DNA of 64,000 nucleotides from JASHPR01 sp963842355 (lineage in GTDB: Bacteria; Actinomycetota; Actinomycetes; Streptosporangiales; Streptosporangiaceae): the NCBI GenBank assembly GCA_963842355.1, contig CAWJGC010000008.1:326511-390510 (forward strand), given 5' to 3'. Made by a program: the position numbers and the translations under genes. The notes below the pieces were generated by a model that worked only from the letters and a program-made list of their open reading frames with translations, was not told the origin of the DNA and did no database searches. This document shows positions 41,321-49,175 of the stretch, one piece after another; position 1 is the first letter of the stretch; each line of letters opens with the position of its first letter.

Positions 41321-41754
41321 CACACCTCCTGCAGGGATTGATGCCCAGGCGTAGCGCCGATGGCGGCGAGCAGGAACCCAATGCGGGTGTTCAGCTCGGC
41401 CGCCATGTGCTCGAACGCCGGGTAGGTGACCTGGTCGCCGCCGCCAGATGCGGCAGGGTCGGGAATGCTCCAGTGGATCCGCTTCGCCAGCCCGGGGAAC
41501 TCGGGGCACACCTCCCGGACCCGGTCGCACAAGGTGATCACGTAGTCGAAACGCTGGTGCTCGAATGTGTTCAGGTGCCGTGGTTCCCGGCCAGCCAGGT
41601 CGATGCCATAGTGACGCAGCACGCGCACCGCGTTGGTGTGCAGCGGCTTGGGGTGGCTGCCGGCGCTGGCCACTTCCATACGGCTGGCCTGCTTCTTCAT
41701 CAGGGCCTCGGCGACCGGTGAGCGCGCGCTGTTTCCGGTGCACAAGAACAGCAC
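41320..41754 (-). CDS. arsC: Arsenate reductase, low-molecular-weight phosphatase type
   Basis: A 144-residue thiol-dependent ArsC that reduces arsenate to arsenite. The P-loop CTGNSARS (Cys5) and the ITLCDRVREVCPEFP segment with two further cysteines of the redox relay are present, with the general-acid region SIPDPAA. As read here it starts with GTG at 41754, directly at VLFLCTGN, with no residues before the fold. In many actinobacteria this domain is fused behind an ArsR domain, and the ArsR frame here stops aligning at just this point. A single-base indel may therefore have split one gene. Confidence 0.85.
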   Translation of the reverse strand: MLFLCTGNSARSPVAEALMKKQASRMEVASAGSHPKPLHTNAVRVLRHYGIDLAGREPRHLNTFEHQRFDYVITLCDRVREVCPEFPGLAKRIHWSIPDPAASGGGDQVTYPAFEHMAAELNTRIGFLLAAIGATPGHQSLQEV

Positions 41755-41755
41755 G

Positions 41756-42094
41756 CGGCAGGCCGGCCGCGGGAGCCGGGGCGGACACCGGTGCCAGCCG
41801 CAGGCCCGGATGCAACGCCGTCCCGGCCGCAGTGAGCGCGCCGGCGCAGTTCACCAGATTCAGGCAGTAGTAGGCCTCGCGGCCGTCGAAGATGCTGCGT
41901 CTGGTGTCCACAAGGCCGTCCGCCCGCAGCCTGGCCAGGTGGTAGGAGATCAGGTTCTGGGAGTGGCCCGTCAGCCCGGCCAGTTCCCGTACCCGGCAGT
42001 CGCTGACTGCCAGCTCGCCCAGCAGCCGCCACCGCAGCGGGTGCCCGGCCAGTCGCACGAAGGAAGGCGGGGAAGCCCGGCTCCATGAACCCAC
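41756..42094 (-). CDS. arsR: ArsR-family regulator domain, probably frameshifted from ArsC
   Basis: About 113 residues of an ArsR winged helix: HPLRWRLLGELAVSDCRVRE, LTGHSQNLISYHLARLRADG and the SIFDGREAYYCLNL wing. The tail ALHPGLRLAPV is the linker known in ArsR–ArsC fusions. I chose the GTG at 42094 because a -10 (TATGAT, 42106–42101) lies six bases upstream, suggesting leaderless expression. The frame has no stop until 40928, passing out of frame through arsC; this supports a one-base insertion near 41755–41760. It should repress its own operon through the palindrome at 42109–42122. Confidence 0.75.
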
Positions 42095-42100
42095 CACGAC

Positions 42101-42122
42101 ATCATATCTCAATCTAGATTGA
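42101..42122 (-). promoter_or_regulatory. ArsR-type operator and -10 element
   Basis: The perfect 14-bp palindrome TCAATCTAGATTGA (42109–42122) adjoins a TATGAT -10 (42106–42101) on the minus strand, just before the arsR start. ArsR/SmtB repressors bind such A+T-rich inverted repeats between -35 and -10, and metal binding releases them. Confidence 0.75.
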
Positions 42123-42290
42123 TGCATCATGCTGACCGCTCGGAAGAGGTTGAGCGCGCAGGGCGGCACTGATGCCCGCGCCGCTGGAGCGGATGGCCGG
42201 GTTGCTAGCTGTCCCGGCCGGCTAGCTGTCCTGCTGCCGGGCCGGGATGCCGCCGTGCAAGGCCAGTATGAGCGCCATGACCTGCGGTTA

Positions 42291-43526
42291 TTAGCGCACG
42301 TCAAGCCCGGTGGCGGCGCGGCCGATGATCACGCGCTGGATCTCCGACGTGCCTTCGAAGATCGTGAAGATCTTGGCGTCCCGGTGCCAGCGCTCGACCG
42401 GGTACTCGCGGGTGTAGCCGTTGCCGCCGAGTATCTGGATCGCCTGCTCGGTGACCCGGACCGCGGTCTCGCCCGCGACCAGCTTGGCCATTGACCCCTC
42501 CGCGTGCCTGAACGGCTTGCGCTGGCGGGCCATCCAGGCCGCGCGCCAGGTCAGCAGCCGGGCCGCGTCCACGGCGGCACTCATGTCGGCCAGCATGAAC
42601 GCGACGGCCTGGGTCTGCCCGATCGGGTGGCCGAACTGCACCCGGCTGAGCGAGTAGTCGCGGGCGTACTCGTACGCGGCGCGGGCGACCCCGACGGCCA
42701 TCGCGGCGACGGCCGGCCGCGTCGCCTCGAACGTCTTCATCGCCGCCTGCTCGCCGCTGCTGCCGCCTTCCCTGATCCTGGCCAGCCGCTCGTCCAGCCG
42801 CTCCTTGCCGCCGACCAGGCAGCGACCGGGCACCCGCACGTCGTCGAGTACCACCTCGGCGGTGTGGGAGGCCCTGATCCCGTGCTTGCGGAACTTCTGC
42901 CCCTGGGACAGGCCGGGTGTCCCCGGCGGGACGACGAACGTCGCCTGGCCCCGGCTGCCCAGCGCGGGATCGACCGTGGCGACGATGACGTGCACGTTGG
43001 CGATGCCGCCGTTGGTGACCCACGACTTGACGCCGTTCAGCACCCACTCGTCGCTGGCCTCGCGGTAGACGGCGCTGGTCCGGATCGCCGCCACGTCGCT
43101 GCCCGCGTTGGGCTCCGACGCGCAGAACGCGCCGAGCTTGACGTCGTCGGCGTCACCGAACATCGGCGGCAGCCACTCGGCCATCTGCTCGTTTGTCCCG
43201 TGGCCGCTCACCGCCACCGCCGCCAGGCCGGTGCCGACCAGCGACAGCCCGATCCCCGCGTCGCCCCAGAACAGCTCCTCCCAGGCGACCGGAATGCCCA
43301 GGCCGCTCGGCTCGAGCCACTGCTGGGCGAAGAAGTCGAGCGAGTACAGGCCGATCTTCGACGCCTGCTCCAGGATCGGCCACGGCGTCTCCTCGCGCTC
43401 GTCCCACTCGGGGGCGGCGGGCCTGATGACGTCCTGCGCGAAACCGTGCACCCAGTCGCGCATCTCGCATACGCCGGGGTTGAGGTCAAGGGAGAAGCCG
43501 CTGTCCGCGCGGGAGTCAACGCTCAT
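42291..43526 (-). CDS. Acyl-CoA dehydrogenase
   Basis: A 411-residue flavoenzyme of normal length. It has the FAD/substrate segments GAFCASEPNAGSD and WVTNGGIANVHV, the LGGNGYTREYPVERWHRDAK region and the catalytic Glu within IFEGTSEIQRV. It oxidises acyl-CoA to trans-2-enoyl-CoA, passing electrons to ETF. It is divergent from the enoyl-CoA hydratase, which would take the next beta-oxidation step. Chain length is not predictable from sequence. Confidence 0.93.
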   Translation of the reverse strand: MSVDSRADSGFSLDLNPGVCEMRDWVHGFAQDVIRPAAPEWDEREETPWPILEQASKIGLYSLDFFAQQWLEPSGLGIPVAWEELFWGDAGIGLSLVGTGLAAVAVSGHGTNEQMAEWLPPMFGDADDVKLGAFCASEPNAGSDVAAIRTSAVYREASDEWVLNGVKSWVTNGGIANVHVIVATVDPALGSRGQATFVVPPGTPGLSQGQKFRKHGIRASHTAEVVLDDVRVPGRCLVGGKERLDERLARIREGGSSGEQAAMKTFEATRPAVAAMAVGVARAAYEYARDYSLSRVQFGHPIGQTQAVAFMLADMSAAVDAARLLTWRAAWMARQRKPFRHAEGSMAKLVAGETAVRVTEQAIQILGGNGYTREYPVERWHRDAKIFTIFEGTSEIQRVIIGRAATGLDVR

Positions 43527-43678
43527 GCCCCGATGTTACTCCACAGTAACGGGATGGGCCATGGCTTGTCCGCCCGCGGTCCGGGCCCTCGCGGCCGTCA
43601 TCGCCCGGCGGGCGGCATGGCATGCTTTCGCTCATCCGCCGCCGCACCGCGGCCACGAACCCGAGGGAAGCCAACCAC

Positions 43679-44467
<789 letters not shown>

Positions 44468-44480
44468 CCCCCCGGAAAAC

Positions 44481-45953
44481 CTAATCCTTCTCGTGCTGGT
44501 CGAGGAACGCGAACACGTCGGCCTCGTCGACACCGGGAAAGCTGCCCGTGGGCAGGGCGGACAGGATGTGCGAGTGCGCTCGCGCCGACGGCCACGCCCG
44601 GCCCTCCCAGCGCGCCGCCAGCCGGGCGGGCGGGCGCTGGCAGCACTCCCCGTCCGGGCATGCCGAGGTGTGGCGGATGGCCGTTTCCCGGCCGCGGAAC
44701 CAGCGCGAGTGCTCGTACGGCACGCCGAACGTGATCGCGAAGCCGCGTTCGCGGCTCTGGTCCACGAAGGCCGTGCACCAGTAGGTGCCCGAGGGAGTGT
44801 CCGAGTACTGGTAGTAGGGGCTGAACCGGTCCTCGGCCGTGAACACCTGCCGCCCCGACCACTGCCGGCACATCCGCTGGCCCTCGATCGCGCCGGTGGC
44901 GTCGGCCGGGAAGATTACGCCGTCGTTCTCGTAGGCCTTGTAGATGATCCCGCCCTCGTCGTTCTTGACGAAGTGGCACGGCAGGCCGAGGTGATGGGTG
45001 GCCAGGTTGGTGAACCGGTGCGCCGCCATCTCGTACGACACCGAGAACACGTCCCGCAGGTCCTCCACGGACAGGCTCCGGGCCTCCGCGGCCTCGCGGA
45101 GGTAGGCGACGGCCTGCTTCTCGGGGACCAGCACGGCCGCGGCGAAGTAGTTCGCCTCCACCCGCTGCCGCAGGAAGTCGGCGAAGTCCTGCGGAGCGCT
45201 GTGCCCGAGCACGAAGTGCCCCAGCGTCTGCAGCAGGATCGTCCGCGGCGTGTGCATGCCCATGGACTCCTGCTTCAGGTAGATCCTCCGGTTGCGCAGG
45301 TCGGTGACGGACCGGACGGACCGGGGCAGGTCCCGGACGTACCGGACCGAGAACCCGCGGTGGCTCACCACCGAGAGCAGCATCCCCTGGGACAGGGCTC
45401 CGCCGACGTAGCCGACCGAGGCCAGCGCCCTGGCGGCCTCCTGCTCGATCGCGGCGAAGTAGTTGCCGCGCTCCCGCATCATCGCCCGCAGGTCCGCGTT
45501 CGCCTCGCGGGCCTCCTCGGGCGTGGCCGTCGGCTTGGCCCGCTGCTTGCGCAACTCGGCGTGCAGCGCCACCACGTGCTCGATCACGTCGCTCGGCACC
45601 CGCGCTCCCACGCGCAGGTGCGGCAGGCCCAGGTCCCGGTAGACCGGGTCGCGCTGCGCCTCCTCGAGGGCGATCTCCAGCTGGGCCCGCCGGCTCGGCG
45701 GCTGGCGGCGCAAGAGCTCTTCGGTCGTGACCGACAGCGCGGCGGCCAGCGCCTCGATCAGGGACAGCTTGGGCTCGCGGCGGCCGTTCTCGATCAGTGA
45801 CAGCACCGAAGGAGCCCGGCCGACGCGCTCGCCGAGTTCGGCCAGCGTCAGCCCCCTGGCCCGCCGGGCATGCCGGAGCCGCTGACCGAACACTCCGAGA
45901 TCCAGGCCTTCTTCGGCGAAGGAGTCAGAATCTTGCTGCGCGAAAACTGTCAT
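44481..45953 (-). CDS. ramB: RamB-like regulator (XRE HTH + IrrE/ImmA-like + short-chain-acyl-CoA regulator domain)
   Basis: A 490-residue regulator. An N-terminal XRE helix-turn-helix (about 22–80: LRHARRARGLTLAELGERVG, PSVLSLIENGRREP) is followed by an IrrE/ImmA-like middle region. In it the zinc-protease motif is degenerate (TLGHFVLGHS). A C-terminal domain has conserved cysteines (ACPDGECCQ). This is the RamB group, which in Corynebacterium and Mycobacterium controls glyoxylate-cycle and acetate genes. It is divergent from aceA across 143 bases, its likely target. Confidence 0.88.
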   Translation of the reverse strand: MTVFAQQDSDSFAEEGLDLGVFGQRLRHARRARGLTLAELGERVGRAPSVLSLIENGRREPKLSLIEALAAALSVTTEELLRRQPPSRRAQLEIALEEAQRDPVYRDLGLPHLRVGARVPSDVIEHVVALHAELRKQRAKPTATPEEAREANADLRAMMRERGNYFAAIEQEAARALASVGYVGGALSQGMLLSVVSHRGFSVRYVRDLPRSVRSVTDLRNRRIYLKQESMGMHTPRTILLQTLGHFVLGHSAPQDFADFLRQRVEANYFAAAVLVPEKQAVAYLREAAEARSLSVEDLRDVFSVSYEMAAHRFTNLATHHLGLPCHFVKNDEGGIIYKAYENDGVIFPADATGAIEGQRMCRQWSGRQVFTAEDRFSPYYQYSDTPSGTYWCTAFVDQSRERGFAITFGVPYEHSRWFRGRETAIRHTSACPDGECCQRPPARLAARWEGRAWPSARAHSHILSALPTGSFPGVDEADVFAFLDQHEKD

Positions 45954-46096
45954 ATCTTCAGCTTAGACGAATTCTCGCGGAAGTTAAGGACCTTTGACCC
46001 TAGTGTGGGCCGAGTGGCTACCGCACAGTAAGAAGCGGGACCATGCCGTCCCGGGCTGTCGGCGTCGCCCGGGGGATGTGAGCACAGGAGGACACA

Positions 46097-47383
46097 GTGA
46101 AAGACCAGGCAGCAGCGTTGCAGCAGGAGTGGGCGACAGAGCCGCGCTGGGCGGGCACCGAGCGTACCTACTCGGCCGCCGACGTGGTACGGCTGCGTGG
46201 CTCGGTCCAGGAGGAACACACCCTGGCCCGGAAGGGCGCCGAGCGCCTCTGGTCGATGCTGCACGAAGACGGTTACGTCAACACCCTCGGCGCGCTGACC
46301 GGCAACCAGGCCGTGCAGCAGGTCAAGGCGGGCCTGAGGGCGATCTACCTGTCCGGATGGCAGGTGGCCGCCGACGCGAACCTGGCCGGGCAGACCTACC
46401 CGGACCAGAGCCTCTATCCCGTCAACTCGGTGCCGCAGGTGGTCCGGCGGATCAACAACGCCCTGCTGCGGGCCGACCAGATCTCGTGGGCCGAGGCCGG
46501 GGGCCGCAGGTCCGCGCCCTACTGGCTGGCGCCGATCGTGGCCGATGCCGAGGCCGGATTCGGCGGCGTGCTGAACGCGTTCGAGCTGATGAAGTCCATG
46601 ATCGCGGCCGGAGCGGCGGGGGTGCACTGGGAAGACCAGCTGGCCTCGGAGAAGAAGTGCGGTCACCTGGGCGGCAAGGTCCTGATCCCGACCGGCCAGC
46701 ACATCCGCACCCTGAACGCGGCCAGGCTCGCGGCCGACGTCTGCGGCGTTCCCTCGCTGATCGTGGCCCGCACCGATGCCCAGTCCGCGACCCTGATCAC
46801 CAGCGACGTCGACGAGCGGGACCAGCGCTTCGTCACCGGAGAGCGGACCGCTGAGGGCTTCTACCGGGTCCACGGCGGCATCGAGGCCTGCATCGCCCGG
46901 GGCCTGGCCTACGCGCCTTATTCGGACCTGCTCTGGATGGAGACCTCCACCCCCGACCTCGACGTCGCGCGCGAGTTCGCCGAAGCGATCAAGAACGTCT
47001 ACCCGGACCAGATGCTCGCCTACAACTGCTCGCCGTCCTTCAACTGGCGGGCGCACCTGGACGAGGGCACGATCGAGAAGTTCCAGCGCGAACTCGGCGA
47101 CATGGGATACAAGTTCCAGTTCATCACGCTGGCCGGCTTCCACGCGCTGAACCACTCGATGTTCAGCCTGGCCCGGGGCTACGCGGACGAAGGCATGCCG
47201 GCCTACGTCCGGCTCCAGGACGCCGAGTTCGCCGCCGAGGCGGACGGCTACACGGCGACCCGGCACCAGCGCGAGGTCGGCACCGGCTACTTCGACCTGG
47301 TGGCCTCGGCCATCAGCCCGAACTCGACGACCACGGCCCTGGCGGGCTCGACCGAGAGCGAGCAGTTCACCACGGCCCACTAG
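46097..47383 (+). CDS. aceA: Isocitrate lyase
   Basis: A 428-residue isocitrate lyase that splits isocitrate into succinate and glyoxylate for growth on acetate or fatty acids. The signature KKCGHLGGK has the catalytic Cys188, and the Mg-binding IVADAEAGFGG and ARTDAQSA segments are intact. The start is a GTG with AGGAGG five bases upstream. It is divergent from ramB; TTGACC at 45994–45999 is a possible -35. Malate synthase is not in the window. Confidence 0.95.
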   Translation: MKDQAAALQQEWATEPRWAGTERTYSAADVVRLRGSVQEEHTLARKGAERLWSMLHEDGYVNTLGALTGNQAVQQVKAGLRAIYLSGWQVAADANLAGQTYPDQSLYPVNSVPQVVRRINNALLRADQISWAEAGGRRSAPYWLAPIVADAEAGFGGVLNAFELMKSMIAAGAAGVHWEDQLASEKKCGHLGGKVLIPTGQHIRTLNAARLAADVCGVPSLIVARTDAQSATLITSDVDERDQRFVTGERTAEGFYRVHGGIEACIARGLAYAPYSDLLWMETSTPDLDVAREFAEAIKNVYPDQMLAYNCSPSFNWRAHLDEGTIEKFQRELGDMGYKFQFITLAGFHALNHSMFSLARGYADEGMPAYVRLQDAEFAAEADGYTATRHQREVGTGYFDLVASAISPNSTTTALAGSTESEQFTTAH

Positions 47384-47470
47384 CTGCCAACGACGGCCCC
47401 GGCCCTCGTTCGGCCGCGGTCGGCCACCCTCAGCGCGCCGGGTGGCTCCCGGCGCTCGGGTGGCGCCCGA

Positions 47471-47534
47471 GCAGCGCGGTGGCGGGCACCACGTCGGTGC
47501 TCTGACCTTCGCCAGGCGCCCGCCACCGCGCTGC
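47471..47534. terminator. 17-bp inverted repeat between convergent genes
   Basis: Arms 47471–47487 (GCAGCGCGGTGGCGGGC) and 47518–47534 are perfectly complementary with a 30-base loop. They lie between the convergent aceA and the membrane-protein gene, suiting a bidirectional terminator. A smaller hairpin (GCTCGGG/CCCGAGC) directly precedes it. Confidence 0.6.
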
Positions 47535-47554
47535 CAACGGGGTACGGCTGTGTT

Positions 47555-47582
47555 CTCCCGCCCTCCCGCCCTCCCGCCCTGC
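47555..47582 (-). other. Potential G-quadruplex tract
   Basis: On the minus strand six GGG runs are separated by single bases (GGGCGGGAGGGCGGG...). Such short-loop tracts fold into very stable quadruplexes. It lies just downstream of the stop of the 47612–48073 gene. Confidence 0.5.
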
Positions 47583-47611
47583 CGCCGCGGGCCGGCGCCC
47601 CGGCGCGGGTT

Positions 47612-48073
47612 TCACTGCATGAGGCCGATCCCGGTCGGGATGTCGACGTAGTCGTCCTCACGGTCCCTCCTGCGCCATCGGGAGGGCACGAACAGCGGAA
47701 TGACCAGCATGGCGCCCGCGAACGCCAGCGCCCCGGTGACCAGCATGCTCTCGAAGCCGGCCGCGAACGTGTGTCCCTGCATCGGGATCAGCCGGGCCGC
47801 GCGGCGGGCGCTGCCCACCTCGAGCGCGGACCAGCCGAGCAGCAGCAGGCCGGGGAGCCCGGCGCCGAGCGGCGAGATGCCGGGCACGGCGACCACGACC
47901 CCGAGGAGCACGCCGGTGCCGACTACGGCGGCCACCGCGACGAGACCGGGCCCGCTCGTCAGGCTCGCGCCGCGGGCGTGCAGCGCGGCGATCCTGGCGA
48001 TCCCCCAGCCGGCCCCGAAGAACAACGCGGCGGCTGTCGCCATCGCCACCACGATCCCGAACACGTGCCGCAT
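47612..48073 (-). CDS. Small four-helix membrane protein of unknown function
   Basis: A 153-residue protein with four hydrophobic helices (about 4–26, 43–66, 70–85 and 107–130) and a charged C-terminal tail (RWRRRDREDDYVDIP). I do not recognise a family. It is separated from the glycosyltransferase by 21 bases on the same strand and may be transcribed with it. Confidence 0.75.
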   Translation of the reverse strand: MRHVFGIVVAMATAAALFFGAGWGIARIAALHARGASLTSGPGLVAVAAVVGTGVLLGVVVAVPGISPLGAGLPGLLLLGWSALEVGSARRAARLIPMQGHTFAAGFESMLVTGALAFAGAMLVIPLFVPSRWRRRDREDDYVDIPTGIGLMQ

Positions 48074-48094
48074 GTCGCCACGACCTTAGGTCGA

Positions 48095-49162
48095 CTACCT
48101 CTTCCGCAGATCTTGGCTCCCTGGCACCCGGGAGACCCGCGTCCGGCCGTCCGGCCGCCCCGCAGCGGCCTGGTTCAGCAGCAGCCGCAGCTGGTTAACC
48201 GGCTCCAAGACCGAGTACATCCCGTAGGCGTTCCGCTCCACCAGCCAGAACTTTACCCCGCGGACCCCCGGGGGATGCCGGTAGCCGGGGGGCCGGTACC
48301 GGGCGAAATCCTCGTGCATGCGCTCGAAGAATTCCCGGCGCGCGGCCCGCGGCACCAGGGACAGCACGGTGGTGTAGTGCCAGATCGCGCGCTCGAACAC
48401 CGCGGCCCGCACCGCACCGGGCAGCGGCGGACCGGCCCGGTCCGCGCCGCCGAGCACTCCTCGGTAGGCGGCGAAGATCGCGAAGTGGGCCCTGCTCGCC
48501 GTGGCCATGAACGACCCCGGCCTCGCCTGCCGGTACCGGTAGCAGACCTGGCCCAGCGCGCTGATCCGCTCCGCCCTGAGCAGCATCGCGCAGGTGAGGG
48601 GCACGTCCTCGTGGATGCCGTCGGGGAAGGGCAGCCCGAGCCCGGCCAGGAACTCGCGCCTGATCACCTTGCTCCACGAGGTCATGGTGAGGTGGATCAG
48701 CCGCGGCCGTTCGGCCAGGGTCAGCGCGCCGGCGCGGGCCTCCTGCAGCAGCGCCCGGCCCGGGCTCGGCGCCGCGGCGCCGCCCGGGCCCAGGTCCTCG
48801 TAGTCGATCAGGAGCACGTCGGGACGGTCCCGCTCGAGCCGGGCGGCGATCGCGGCGACCGCCCCGCCGGCCAGCAGGTCGTCGGGGTCGACGAACCAGA
48901 CGTAGTCGCCGGCGGCCAGGCCCAGGCCGACGTTGCGCGCGTGGCCGGGCCCCGCGTTCTCGGCCAGGTGCACCACCCGCAGTCGCGGGTCCCGTTCGGC
49001 GCGGGCATCGAGGATCTTGCCGCAGCCGTCCGGCGACGCGTCGTCGACGGCGATGACCTCGATGTCGGCCGGCCGCTGGCTCATGATCGAGTCCAGGCAG
49101 TCGCCCAGGTAGTCCTCGACCGCGTACACCGGGAGGACCAGGCTGATCCTGGGCGGTGGCAC
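48095..49162 (-). CDS. Family 2 glycosyltransferase
   Basis: About 355 residues. The GT-A fold is clear: ISLVLPVYAVEDYLGDCLDS, EVIAVDDASPDG and the metal-binding DPDD of VWFVDPDDLLAGG, with SWSKVIRREFL and IHEDVPLTC later. It resembles teichoic-acid-type transferases acting with an NDP-sugar. I favour the GTG at 49162, directly before the domain and just after the MMPL stop; the frame extends to 49246. It may glycosylate an envelope polymer or the MMPL cargo (inference). Confidence 0.87.
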   Translation of the reverse strand: MPPPRISLVLPVYAVEDYLGDCLDSIMSQRPADIEVIAVDDASPDGCGKILDARAERDPRLRVVHLAENAGPGHARNVGLGLAAGDYVWFVDPDDLLAGGAVAAIAARLERDRPDVLLIDYEDLGPGGAAAPSPGRALLQEARAGALTLAERPRLIHLTMTSWSKVIRREFLAGLGLPFPDGIHEDVPLTCAMLLRAERISALGQVCYRYRQARPGSFMATASRAHFAIFAAYRGVLGGADRAGPPLPGAVRAAVFERAIWHYTTVLSLVPRAARREFFERMHEDFARYRPPGYRHPPGVRGVKFWLVERNAYGMYSVLEPVNQLRLLLNQAAAGRPDGRTRVSRVPGSQDLRKR

Positions 49163-49175
49163 TCGGTCCCGCGCC

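Noticed and set aside
45954..46096. Classic RamB operator between ramB and aceA
   Set aside because: Only a partial CTTTG is present; the remaining consensus bases do not fit.
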